Origin: Clostridia bacterium
GTDB taxonomy: Bacteria; Bacillota; Clostridia; Oscillospirales; Acutalibacteraceae
DNA length: 9,293 nt
Assembly (NCBI GenBank): GCA_017939855.1
Contig: JAGAZW010000040.1
Coordinates: 1 to 9,293 of the forward strand
Reading direction: 5' to 3'
Shown here: positions 1-7,482 of the stretch, piece by piece
Position numbering within the stretch: the first letter of the stretch is position 1
Layout: each line of letters starts with the position of its first letter
Position numbers and translations under genes: made by a program
The notes under the pieces: model-generated
Database searches by the model: none
What the model saw: only the letters and a program-made list of their open reading frames with translations
Told to the model about the DNA's origin: nothing

Positions 1-32
1 ATTCTTATATATTATCTTCAAATACTACGTTT

Positions 33-38
33 GGAGGT
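33..38 (+). promoter_or_regulatory. Ribosome binding site of the tepA-like gene
   Basis: GGAGGT lies 7 nt before the ATG at 46. An in-frame TGA at 40-42 sits directly upstream of that ATG, so no longer start is possible. The rest of positions 1-45 is AT-rich, and I see no convincing complete promoter or upstream gene end in it. Confidence 0.85.
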
Positions 39-45
39 ATGATAT

Positions 46-723
46 ATGAATGAAAGAAAAGAAAATCAAGATAATCAAACTAAAGAAATAGAACAGATTA
101 AAGAACTGGGCTCTGTGCAACTAGAAGCGAAGCATAATATTTATTGTCTTACAATTATCGGTGAAATCGAAGGACATAATGTATTGTCAGAGCAGAGTAA
201 GACTACCAAGTATGAGCATATAATTCCTCAGCTTGTTGCAATTGAGCAAGACAAGAATATTGAGGGACTTCTTATAATTCTTAACACTGTAGGTGGCGAT
301 GTTGAAGCGGGCCTTGCTATTGCGGAATTGATATCGGGTATGAGCAAACCTACCGTTAGCTTCGTTTTAGGTGGCGGCCATTCGATAGGAGTGCCATTGG
401 CGGTATCCGCAAAGCGCTCATTTATAGCTCCTACAGCAACTATGACTATTCATCCTGTTCGTATGAACGGTCTTGTGATAGGCGTTCCGAGAATGATGAA
501 TCATTTTGCTCGTATGCAGGAGCGAATAACAGATTTTGTTATAAACAATTCTTCCATAAAAAAAGAAAGATTTATGTCATTTATGATGAACAGCGAGGAG
601 CTTGTTACCGACATAGGTACAGTATTAACCGGTGAGGATGCTGTCAAGTCCGGACTGATTGATGATGTGGGAAGATTAAGTACAGTTTTGGAAGCGTTGT
701 ATGATATGATAGAAAATAAATAG
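46..723 (+). CDS. tepA: TepA-like ClpP-fold serine protease family protein
   Basis: A 225-residue cytosolic protein of the ClpP/crotonase fold, closest to the TepA branch of Bacillus (translocation-enhancing protein). Visible motifs are the GGD turn at residues 83-85, the nucleophile motif GHSIG at 111-115 with Ser113, and the His motif TIHP at 134-137 with His136. The C-terminal GLIDDVG (203-209) matches the ClpP-family end. There is no signal peptide or membrane segment. The canonical ClpP Asp (171 in mature E. coli ClpP) aligns by eye with Gly191, while Asp189 lies two residues earlier in a TDIGT segment that I recall as typical of TepA. The gene lies 16 nt upstream of ftsK, the same order as tepA-spoIIIE in B. 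subtilis. Family assignment is firm. Whether it is an active peptidase, and on what substrate, is not shown by the sequence. Confidence 0.9.
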   Translation: MNERKENQDNQTKEIEQIKELGSVQLEAKHNIYCLTIIGEIEGHNVLSEQSKTTKYEHIIPQLVAIEQDKNIEGLLIILNTVGGDVEAGLAIAELISGMSKPTVSFVLGGGHSIGVPLAVSAKRSFIAPTATMTIHPVRMNGLVIGVPRMMNHFARMQERITDFVINNSSIKKERFMSFMMNSEELVTDIGTVLTGEDAVKSGLIDDVGRLSTVLEALYDMIENK

Positions 724-739
724 GGGTGTTTAATCTTAA

Positions 740-3190
740 ATGGCAACCAAAAAAAGAAAGCCGTCGTCAAAGTCAAAGAAATGTAACAATTCAAATAAAC
801 AATTAAAGGCAATAATGCTTTTTGCCGCTGCTATATTTTTGCTCTTTGTGGTCTTCATAGAGGGCAAAAACGTATGGACCTTACTACATAGATTTGTATT
901 TGGTATGTTCGGAATAACGGCATTTTATTATCCTTTTTTGATGGGTTTTGTTGCAATAATAATTTCTATTGAAGATTCTGATGTGGTAAAGAAACTAACC
1001 GCAAAGGCAATAGAGGCAACATCGTTTGTTTGGCTTCTAGGCTCGTGCATTGATATTTATTCAAAATACCGTGCAACAGAGTTTGCAGCGTATATAGCAG
1101 AGGCATACACAAAAGGTGTTGCATATAAAAATGGTGGTGTATGCGGAGCTGTTATCGCAAAGCCTCTGGAGATGCTTTTTGGTCAAACAGGAGCGGCTAT
1201 AACAATAATTCTTCTTATGGTAGTATTTCTTATGATTATTTCGGGGTCTACCTTGCTTTCGGTTTTTAAAACTATGTCAAAACCGGTAAAGGCGGTGTCA
1301 GAACAAGCTGAAAATGCTTACAGGGCACGTAAAGAAAAGGATGAAACTCTCGAAAAAGGCGGGGAAATACCCTCTAAAAAGGGAAGAATAAAGGTCATAA
1401 AGGGCTTTGATGTGGATATACCGGTTGATGATATACCTGAAAAGCGCAAACGTACAGACGACAATTTTGATCCGAAACAGAAAAGGGTTGTTGATACATA
1501 TTATGCCGATGAAAATTTAGATGCAATTTCTGAAGACGAGAGTCCGGCTGCAATAGAAGAAGCACTTAACACAGCCGAAATGGAAGCGAATTACAACAAT
1601 GATTATGCTTCTGATTCGGAAAGCTATTCGGATAACCTACCGGGTGAAAAAATCCAAGTGGATTTTCAAAAAGAAACGGATGAATTTACCGACGACGTTG
1701 AAAATATGCCAGAAATCAGGCGTTATAAATTTCCGCCGTATGATTTGCTTAAATCCTATGGCTCCGCTGATGCAAGGGCACTTTCCGGAGAGCTTGATTC
1801 CACTGCGGCCACACTCGTCGAAACGCTTAAAACTTTCGGTGTTGAGACAAAAATTCTTGATATAACCCGGGGACCGACTGTTACAAGATATGAGCTACAG
1901 CCTAAGGCCGGTGTTAAGATAAGCAAGATTACCGGACTTGCAAATGATATTGCTCTTAATCTTGCAGCGTCGAGCGTCAGAATAGAGGCTCCGATTCCAA
2001 ATAAAGCGGCCGTAGGCATTGAAGTGCCTAATAAAACAACGTCTGTTGTGGGCATAAGGGAGCTTATAGAATCTGTTCCGTTTACTGCCTCAAAGAGCAA
2101 ACTGAGTGTTGCAATGGGTCGAGATATAGAAGGTAATGCGGTTGTGGGGGATATAGCCAAGATGCCGCATGGTCTCATTGCTGGTGCTACCGGTTCGGGT
2201 AAATCGGTTTGTATAAATTCAATTATTATGAGTATCCTATATAAAGCCACCCCTGAGGAAGTCAAACTTTTAATGATAGACCCAAAGGTTGTAGAATTAG
2301 GCGTTTATAATGGCATACCGCATCTTCTTGTCCCGGTTGTTACTGATCCGAGGAAGGCGGCTGGTGCTTTGGGTTGGGCAGTTGAAGAGATGGAAAAACG
2401 TTATAAAATGTTTGCCGATAGAGGTGTGCGTGATATAGAGGGCTATAATCGTCATATCGAGCATCTCATAGACGAGCCTGATGTCAAAAAGATGCCTCAT
2501 ATTGTTATTATAATAGACGAGTTGGCAGATCTTATGATGACTGCACCAAAAGAGGTAGAAGACTCAATTAACCGAATTGCTGCAAAAGCGAGAGCTGCAG
2601 GTATGCATCTGCTCATTGCTACACAACGCCCGTCGGTTAATGTTGTTACCGGTGTAATTAAAGCTAATGTTCCTACCCGTATTGCCTTTGCGGTTTCATC
2701 ATTGGTAGATAGCCGCACAATTCTCGATACGGGTGGCGCCGAAAAGCTTTTAGGTCGAGGAGATATGCTTTTTAATCCTATGGGGTCATCAAAGCCCAGA
2801 AGATTACAAGGTTGCTTTGTCAGCGACGAAGAGGTTGAAGATGTAGTTGCTTTTGTTAAAAAAGGTAATAATGCCGACTATGACGATGATATTATGACCG
2901 AGATAGAGCGTCAATCAAGCGCCGAAAAGCATAAAAAAGTAGATGTTGATGAGCAAGAATCTGAAAGTGACGATCCAATGCTTGATGAGGCTATAAAGGT
3001 TGTAGTTGAAATAGGTATGGCCTCAACCTCCCTTTTGCAACGAAAGCTCAAGCTAGGATATGCGAGGGCTGCGAGAATTGTTGATATGATGGAGGAAAGG
3101 GGAATAGTGGGTCCGTATGAAGGATCCAAGCCCCGAAAGGTTCTCATCACCAAAGAACAGTTAATGGAAAAGGAAGCCGGAGAAGAATAG
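740..3190 (+). CDS. ftsK: DNA translocase FtsK/SpoIIIE
   Basis: An 816-residue full-length septal DNA pump that moves chromosome through the closing division or sporulation septum. The N-terminus is basic, then come hydrophobic membrane segments at about 22-40, 50-77, 92-107 (weak) and 150-177. A charged, acidic low-complexity linker covers about 195-325. The alpha/beta motor follows: Walker A GATGSGKS (482-489), the DPKVVELGVYNGIPHLL region (514-530), Walker B IIIDELADL (590-598, Asp593/Glu594) and the ATQRPSVNVVTG motif (627-638). A winged-helix gamma domain ends the protein (about 749-801, with GYARAARIVDMMEERG), which in this family reads polarity sequences on DNA. All parts are intact, and the length is near that of B. 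subtilis SpoIIIE. The start has only a modest Shine-Dalgarno (AGGGGTG at 722-728), so coupling to the upstream gene is plausible. FtsK and SpoIIIE roles cannot be separated here. Confidence 0.97.
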   Translation: MATKKRKPSSKSKKCNNSNKQLKAIMLFAAAIFLLFVVFIEGKNVWTLLHRFVFGMFGITAFYYPFLMGFVAIIISIEDSDVVKKLTAKAIEATSFVWLLGSCIDIYSKYRATEFAAYIAEAYTKGVAYKNGGVCGAVIAKPLEMLFGQTGAAITIILLMVVFLMIISGSTLLSVFKTMSKPVKAVSEQAENAYRARKEKDETLEKGGEIPSKKGRIKVIKGFDVDIPVDDIPEKRKRTDDNFDPKQKRVVDTYYADENLDAISEDESPAAIEEALNTAEMEANYNNDYASDSESYSDNLPGEKIQVDFQKETDEFTDDVENMPEIRRYKFPPYDLLKSYGSADARALSGELDSTAATLVETLKTFGVETKILDITRGPTVTRYELQPKAGVKISKITGLANDIALNLAASSVRIEAPIPNKAAVGIEVPNKTTSVVGIRELIESVPFTASKSKLSVAMGRDIEGNAVVGDIAKMPHGLIAGATGSGKSVCINSIIMSILYKATPEEVKLLMIDPKVVELGVYNGIPHLLVPVVTDPRKAAGALGWAVEEMEKRYKMFADRGVRDIEGYNRHIEHLIDEPDVKKMPHIVIIIDELADLMMTAPKEVEDSINRIAAKARAAGMHLLIATQRPSVNVVTGVIKANVPTRIAFAVSSLVDSRTILDTGGAEKLLGRGDMLFNPMGSSKPRRLQGCFVSDEEVEDVVAFVKKGNNADYDDDIMTEIERQSSAEKHKKVDVDEQESESDDPMLDEAIKVVVEIGMASTSLLQRKLKLGYARAARIVDMMEERGIVGPYEGSKPRKVLITKEQLMEKEAGEE
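3179..3185 (+). promoter_or_regulatory. Ribosome binding site deciding a TTG start
   Basis: GGAGAAG, inside the last codons of ftsK, lies 8 nt before the TTG at 3194. It supports this rare start codon. No ATG lies in a better place: the next in-frame Met codons come long after the membrane anchor. Confidence 0.65.
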
Positions 3191-3193
3191 TAA

Positions 3194-4096
3194 TTGTATA
3201 TAAATAGTAAAAAACGATTTAGTTTGCGCCTTATTATAGCGGCACTTTTTGCAATTGTAGCGCTTATAATAACAGTTGTTTCGATTATAGGAAAGACCGA
3301 TCCTTCAGAATTAAAGGTTAGCAAAAATGATGATATTATCCGTGTGCTTGACGTGGGGCAGGGTGACAGCATCTTAGTTTCCAGCAACGGCAAACATCTC
3401 CTCATTGATGCGGGTACATCTATTGGTGCCGATTCCTTATGTTCTAAACTCAGAGGTTACGGGGTAAAAACAATAGATGTTTTGTTGCTGACCCACTTTC
3501 ATAATGATCATGCAGGAGGCATTGAAGCTATAACCGATAGATTCAATGTTGAAAGTTTAATCTATCCGGATTCTGCTAAAAGCGATCAGATGGATGCGGC
3601 GGCAGTTAACGCCAAAAAGAATGTTTTGGCATCTGATGGCGAATTTTATGTTGCGACGCAAGGTATGAGCATAGAACTAGGCGATTTTGAAATAACCGTT
3701 TTAGGTTATTATTCGGATTTAACAGAGGAGAATAATCGTTCCATAATTGTTATGATAAAGCTGGGATACTCAAAATTTCTGATGATGGCAGACGCAGAAG
3801 AAGAGGCTGAAAATGCGCTTTTGAAGGAAAATATTGATTTGAAGTGTGATGTTATTAAAATAGCCCATCATGGAAGTAGCAGTTCTTCGAGTGAGGAATT
3901 CCTCAAGGCAGCAAACCCCAAAACAGCGGTTATATCGTGCGGCGCAGGAAACGCTTTTTTACATCCTCATGAAGACACAATAAAAGCACTTTACGAAAAA
4001 GATATATCGGTCTTCAGAACGGATTTGAACGGTGATATAACCTTTTCAGTAACAGGAAATGATATTGAAATCGAGTGTGAGAAGCCGCTTGATTAA
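3194..4096 (+). CDS. Membrane-anchored ComEC-C-like metallo-beta-lactamase-fold hydrolase
   Basis: A 300-residue protein with a basic N-terminus and one hydrophobic segment (about 11-32), predicted as an uncleaved anchor or signal peptide that places the catalytic domain outside the membrane. The domain opens with VLDVGQGDSILV (51-62). It has the metal motif THFHNDHAGG (100-109: His101, His103, Asp105, His106), NNRSIIVMI (180-188), an acidic ligand Asp200 in MADAEEEAE, AHHGSSSS (224-231) and HPHE (257-260). This series is the signature of the C-terminal domain of ComEC/Rec2, the competence DNA channel. The channel (competence) domain itself is missing, so this is a stand-alone version. It starts 3 nt after the ftsK stop in the same operon and ends before a strong terminator. 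Nuclease or phosphodiesterase activity is an inference from ComEC and from related MBL enzymes. The substrate is unknown. Confidence 0.88.
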   Translation: MYINSKKRFSLRLIIAALFAIVALIITVVSIIGKTDPSELKVSKNDDIIRVLDVGQGDSILVSSNGKHLLIDAGTSIGADSLCSKLRGYGVKTIDVLLLTHFHNDHAGGIEAITDRFNVESLIYPDSAKSDQMDAAAVNAKKNVLASDGEFYVATQGMSIELGDFEITVLGYYSDLTEENNRSIIVMIKLGYSKFLMMADAEEEAENALLKENIDLKCDVIKIAHHGSSSSSSEEFLKAANPKTAVISCGAGNAFLHPHEDTIKALYEKDISVFRTDLNGDITFSVTGNDIEIECEKPLD

Positions 4097-4106
4097 AGGG
4101 ATTCTA

Positions 4107-4147
4107 TTAGCAGTAGAGTTATGAAAATAACTCTACTGCTAACTTTT
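4107..4147 (+). terminator. Rho-independent terminator of the tepA-ftsK operon
   Basis: A perfect 16-bp stem (4107-4122 pairing with 4127-4142) closed by a GAAA loop (4123-4126), followed by CTTTT. It begins 10 nt after the stop codon of the hydrolase gene and separates it from the degV unit. Confidence 0.92.
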
Positions 4148-4179
4148 AAATGGGTAGATGAGATTTAGTATAAAGTAGG

Positions 4180-4208
4180 TTGTTAATAATTGAAATATAT
4201 ATTATACT
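4180..4208 (+). promoter_or_regulatory. Sigma-A-type promoter for the degV gene
   Basis: The -35 box TTGTTA (4180-4185) and -10 box TATACT (4203-4208) are separated by exactly 17 nt in an AT-rich stretch just after the previous terminator. Transcription should start near 4215, giving a short leader of about 36 nt before the ATG at 4251. Confidence 0.7.
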
Positions 4209-4212
4209 CAAG

Positions 4213-4229
4213 TTGCAAAAATTTTGGAA
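4213..4229. promoter_or_regulatory. Imperfect palindrome over the predicted degV start site
   Basis: TTGCAAAA, A, TTTTGGAA: two 8-nt arms around A4221 with 7 of 8 positions complementary. It overlaps the predicted +1, a usual place for a repressor operator. The short AT-rich core could arise by chance, and I recognise no specific regulator motif in it. Confidence 0.3.
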
Positions 4230-4234
4230 CCACC

Positions 4235-4241
4235 AAAGGAG
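4235..4241 (+). promoter_or_regulatory. Ribosome binding site of the degV gene
   Basis: AAAGGAG lies 9 nt before the ATG at 4251. It favours this ATG over an in-frame TTG at 4224, which lies upstream of the Shine-Dalgarno and would add nine residues unlike the family's N-terminus. Confidence 0.85.
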
Positions 4242-4250
4242 CGTTTTAAA

Positions 4251-5147
4251 ATGGAGAATAAAGTTATTTTGTCTTGTGAGTCTACAGCCGATATACCCTA
4301 TGCACATACGATTGAGCGTAACATACCGGTAATTTTTTATAGCTATTCTATAGACGCTCAGGAATATGAGGACAATATGGGCAGGGACTCTGAGAGTCTC
4401 GAAAAATTTTATCAAAGTTTAGATGAAGGGAAAATGCCTTCTACCTCCCAGATTAATGAATTTCGTTATATGGATTTTTTTGAAGAACAACTGAAAAAGG
4501 GCGATTTAATTCATATTTCTTTGGGTTCGGGTGTTACGCCTTCGGTAAATAATGCTTATAAGGCGGCAGATATGTTAAGAGAAAAATATCCGGACAGGAA
4601 AGTCGCTGTTATAGATTCTTATTGTGCTGCCCCGGGTTTTGGGCTTTTAGTTGACGAAGTTGCCGATTTTCGAGATAAGGGCGCAACATTTGAGGAAATA
4701 GTAGAATATGCAAAAATAATGAGTAAAAAGGTGCATAGTCAGTTTTTCTCTACCGATCTTAAATTTTTTAAGCGTAGTGGCAGGGTATCGGGTGCCGCTG
4801 CAACGGTTGCCTCTATTTTGGGTATATGCCCAATAATGCATTTGGATGAGACCGGACACATTATCGCTTATGATAAGGTGCGTGGCAAGAAAAATGCGAT
4901 ATCTGAAACGGTTAACACAATGCTTAAACTAATACCCGAAGGTGCGCAATATTCGGGTAGGTGTTATATTGGTCATTCAAACTGCATAGATGACTGCAAC
5001 GAAACTGCCAAAAAAATTGCCGAAACCTTTCCGAAACTTGAAGGGAAGATTAAGATATATGATATCGGTAATATAATTGCTTCTCATTGTGGTCCTGGCA
5101 CGGTTGCCGTATTTTTTGTAGCAAACGAGAGGACTTCAGACAAATAA
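4251..5147 (+). CDS. DegV family fatty-acid-binding protein
   Basis: A 298-residue cytosolic DegV (FakB-like) protein. Family members bind one fatty acid and, where the FakA kinase is present, hand it over for phosphorylation so that exogenous fatty acids enter phospholipid synthesis. Visible motifs, numbered from the ATG at 4251, are ILSCESTADI (6-15), the ligand-head motif MPSTSQ (62-67), ISLGSGVTPS (89-98), AVIDSYCAAPGFGLL (119-133), KRSGRVSGAAA (174-184), DKVRGKKNA (208-216) and HCGPGTVAVFF (279-289). Length is normal and no key block is missing. It has its own promoter and terminator, with no fakA or other lipid gene beside it, so its partner must be elsewhere if it has one. Family assignment is firm; the bound lipid cannot be read from sequence. 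Confidence 0.93.
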   Translation: MENKVILSCESTADIPYAHTIERNIPVIFYSYSIDAQEYEDNMGRDSESLEKFYQSLDEGKMPSTSQINEFRYMDFFEEQLKKGDLIHISLGSGVTPSVNNAYKAADMLREKYPDRKVAVIDSYCAAPGFGLLVDEVADFRDKGATFEEIVEYAKIMSKKVHSQFFSTDLKFFKRSGRVSGAAATVASILGICPIMHLDETGHIIAYDKVRGKKNAISETVNTMLKLIPEGAQYSGRCYIGHSNCIDDCNETAKKIAETFPKLEGKIKIYDIGNIIASHCGPGTVAVFFVANERTSDK

Positions 5148-5154
5148 TTTTATA

Positions 5155-5191
5155 CCCCATAATCAGCTTTAAGCTGATTATGGGGTTGTTT
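5155..5191. terminator. Shared convergent terminator between degV and malQ
   Basis: CCCCATAATCAGC (5155-5167) pairs perfectly with 5173-5185 around a TTTAA loop, a 13-bp stem. On the + strand it is followed by TTGTTTAATTT, a fair U-rich tail for degV. On the - strand it starts 4 nt after the malQ stop and is followed by TATAAAATTATTT, a weaker tail. It fills the 42-nt gap between the two converging genes. Confidence 0.85.
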
Positions 5192-6668
5192 AATTTCTTT
5201 CATAAGATAAAGATTTTAATTTCTCAACAAGAGCGTTATCTATAGCATTTTCCTTCATTCGCCATATCCAGTTACCTTTTGCCGTTCCGGGTGTATTCAT
5301 TCGTGACCTTGAATCAAGAGCCAGTAAATCCTGCATAGGAATTATAACCAGTTTTGCTTTTGATTTTAAAGCAGCGGCTATGAAGTTAAAGGGCAGGGGT
5401 AGTGTAGCATCCTGAGGGAAAAGCTGATCTGCCATATGTTTCGAATAGCCTTCAAGTGAATTATACCAACCTACAGTAGTATCGTTGTCATGAGTGCCGG
5501 TATAACAGACACAATTTTCAATAAAGTTTTGTGGTAAATGAGGATTGTTAGGGTCTCCTGAAAATCCGAATTGCAATACCTTCATATTCGGAAATCCGGT
5601 TTCTTTGACTAAATTTTGCACTATTTCGGTGTCGCCACCTAAATCTTCGGCGATAATTTGAATTTGTCCTAAATCTTGTCTGACCTGGTTCCAAAAATCA
5701 ATTCCTGCACCTATTTTCCATTCTCCTATACAGGCGTTTTCTGCTCCTTCTGGTATAATATAGTAATCAGCAAAGGCTCTGAAATGGTCAATTCTTACTA
5801 CGTCATACATACGACTGTAATGTGCAAGTCTTTTTTTCCACCAAAAGTATCCATTTTGTTTTAAATACTCCCAGTCATAAACCGGATTACCCCAAAGCTG
5901 ACCGGTTGAAGAAAAGATATCGGGAGGAACACCGGCAACACATTTAGGGGTGAAATCTCTGCAAAGCAGGAAGGAATCGGGATATTTCCAAACTTCTGCA
6001 CTGTCTAATGATACATAAAACGGAATATCGCCAATGAATCCTATGCCACTCTTTTCGGCATATCTTTTGAGCTCGTAATATTGTGCGTAAAAGAAGTACT
6101 GAGAAATTTTATAAAAGCGGATACTGTCAGCATTTTCTTCTTGAAATCTTTTAAGTGAATCAGGAATGCGATATTTAAGATTATCGTCAAAACTTTTTAT
6201 CGAAACAGAACCTTTTTTTTCGCAAATTGCCATATAAAGAGCATAGTCGTTGATCCATTCCTGATTGTCTTGTAAAAACTTTTTATAGTCTTTACGGTTT
6301 GTGTCAAAGTTTTGAGTGGCTTTCTTAATAATAGGTATCTTAAAGCTCTTTACCAACTCAAAATCAACATTATCTCCAAATTGCGTTTTGGGGACATCTT
6401 CTGCTGATAAAAGCCCCTCTTTTATCAATAAATCAAGATCAATATACAGTATTTCACCTGCATAGCAAGAGGTTGATTTATAAGGAGAATTACCTTCGCC
6501 GATGGGAACTAGTGGGAGCATCTGCCAATAACTTTGACCGCTTTTTTTAAGAAAGTCTACAAATTTATATGCTTCTTCTCCTAAAGACCCTATACCGTGT
6601 TTTGAAGGCAGTGATGAGAGGTGGAGGAGTACACCACTTTTCTTGTTTCCTTTATCCTTTAACAGCAC
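5190..6668 (-). CDS. malQ: 4-alpha-glucanotransferase (amylomaltase, GH77)
   Basis: Cytosolic enzyme that transfers alpha-1,4-glucan segments between maltodextrins and releases glucose, so that short oligosaccharides can be used. The protein is 492 residues from the GTG at 6668, the normal size for bacterial GH77 lacking extra N-terminal domains. It opens with SGVLLHLSSLPSKHGIGSLG, and GDIPFYV and GVPPDIFSSTGQLWGNPVYDW-type blocks follow. The catalytic residues are present: nucleophile Asp294 in VRIDHFRAF, acid/base Glu341 in IAEDLG, and the third carboxylate Asp394 in YTGTHDNDTTVGW. I chose GTG because AAGGGAG (6678-6684) lies 9 nt before it. An in-frame TTG at 6677 directly abuts that motif and would add three residues. 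The gene overlaps the end of the upstream permease by about 17 nt and closes the sugar-uptake operon. Confidence 0.96.
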   Translation of the reverse strand: MLLKDKGNKKSGVLLHLSSLPSKHGIGSLGEEAYKFVDFLKKSGQSYWQMLPLVPIGEGNSPYKSTSCYAGEILYIDLDLLIKEGLLSAEDVPKTQFGDNVDFELVKSFKIPIIKKATQNFDTNRKDYKKFLQDNQEWINDYALYMAICEKKGSVSIKSFDDNLKYRIPDSLKRFQEENADSIRFYKISQYFFYAQYYELKRYAEKSGIGFIGDIPFYVSLDSAEVWKYPDSFLLCRDFTPKCVAGVPPDIFSSTGQLWGNPVYDWEYLKQNGYFWWKKRLAHYSRMYDVVRIDHFRAFADYYIIPEGAENACIGEWKIGAGIDFWNQVRQDLGQIQIIAEDLGGDTEIVQNLVKETGFPNMKVLQFGFSGDPNNPHLPQNFIENCVCYTGTHDNDTTVGWYNSLEGYSKHMADQLFPQDATLPLPFNFIAAALKSKAKLVIIPMQDLLALDSRSRMNTPGTAKGNWIWRMKENAIDNALVEKLKSLSYERN

Positions 6669-7482
6669 CTGCTGCAACTCCCTTGATAATATATTTTTGG
6701 CAAGAAAGATAGAATATTACCACCGGCAAAATTGCCAGTACCAGCATTGCCATAAGTGCTCCCATATCTATCGAGCCGTAACCGCCTTTAAGGTACTGAA
6801 CTGCAATAGGAATAGTTTTATAATCACTTCCGATAACAAGATAGGGCAGTAAATAATCGTTCCATATCCACATAGTGTTCAAAATAGCAACTGTAATGGC
6901 GGTAGGCTTTAAAATGGGGAAAACTATCAGCCAAAAGGTTTGTAAAGGGTTACAGCCGTCGATTGTAGCGGCTTCTTCTATCCCTAGAGGTACTGATTTT
7001 ATGAAGCCTGAAAACATAAAGACTGAAAGTCCCGAACCAAACCCTAAATATATTATTATAAGACCATAGGGATTGTCAAGGGCTAAAATATTTGCGATTT
7101 TTGACATTGTGAACATAACCATCTGAAAGGGTACTATCATAGAAAAAACAAAGAGATAGTACATAAAAGAAGTAAATTTAGCTTTTACCCTGACAATATA
7201 CCATGCCGTCATAGATGTGAAGATAACAATTACAGCTACCGAAAACACCGTTACGAAAAGAGACCAGAAAAAAGCACTTGGAAATCCTGTATTGTTTATA
7301 CCGGTTATATAGTTTTCAATTCCTACAAAGGTATCTTCGGTCGGCAAAACAAAAGGGGTCTGACTAATAGAAAATTTTGATTTAAAGGAGTTGAGCAAAA
7401 CAATAAAAATTGGTATAAGAAAAACAATAGCGAAGAAAAAAAGCAAGAGAAAAGCTAAAAAATGACCTAGTTTGCTTTTCAT
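6652..7482 (-). CDS. Sugar ABC transporter permease, MalG-like (CUT1)
   Basis: A 276-residue inner-membrane permease, one half of the channel of a carbohydrate importer. It has about six hydrophobic segments (roughly 8-30, 71-93, 104-128, 138-160, 182-210 and 243-262). The cytoplasmic EAA loop, which docks on the ATPase, is at 169-193 (EEAATIDGCNPLQ then FPILKP). The C-terminal end, KYIIKGVAAGAVKG, is the usual finish of MalG-type subunits. It starts at an ATG whose A is shared with the stop of the preceding permease (TGATG), behind a good GGGAGGT site, and its end overlaps malQ. Sugar specificity is inferred only from the linked malQ and the MalE-like binding protein. Confidence 0.93.
   Translation of the reverse strand: MKSKLGHFLAFLLLFFFAIVFLIPIFIVLLNSFKSKFSISQTPFVLPTEDTFVGIENYITGINNTGFPSAFFWSLFVTVFSVAVIVIFTSMTAWYIVRVKAKFTSFMYYLFVFSMIVPFQMVMFTMSKIANILALDNPYGLIIIYLGFGSGLSVFMFSGFIKSVPLGIEEAATIDGCNPLQTFWLIVFPILKPTAITVAILNTMWIWNDYLLPYLVIGSDYKTIPIAVQYLKGGYGSIDMGALMAMLVLAILPVVIFYLSCQKYIIKGVAAGAVKG
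6678..6684 (-). promoter_or_regulatory. Ribosome binding site deciding the malQ start
   Basis: AAGGGAG on the - strand, inside the 3' end of the upstream permease gene, is 9 nt from GTG 6668 and 0 nt from TTG 6677. Only the GTG has workable spacing. Confidence 0.6.

Noticed and set aside
1379..1714. Acidic, repetitive-looking stretch in ftsK considered as a possible insertion
   Set aside because: It is in frame and is the usual variable linker between the FtsK membrane and motor domains, with no repeat ends or duplication seen.
1756..2265. 169-codon open frame on the - strand opposite ftsK
   Set aside because: It lies wholly inside the conserved FtsK motor coding region, matches no family I recognise, and is best read as a shadow of that frame.
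2911..3405. 164-codon open frame on the - strand across the ftsK/hydrolase junction
   Set aside because: It is antisense to two well-supported genes and has no recognisable motif, so it is treated as a shadow.
4224..4250. TTG at 4224 as the degV start
   Set aside because: It is upstream of the AAAGGAG site, almost at the predicted transcription start, and adds residues outside the family alignment. ATG 4251 has ideal spacing.
6669..6677. TTG at 6677 as the malQ start
   Set aside because: The Shine-Dalgarno-like AAGGGAG directly abuts it, leaving no spacer. GTG 6668 has a 9-nt spacer. It remains a minor alternative.
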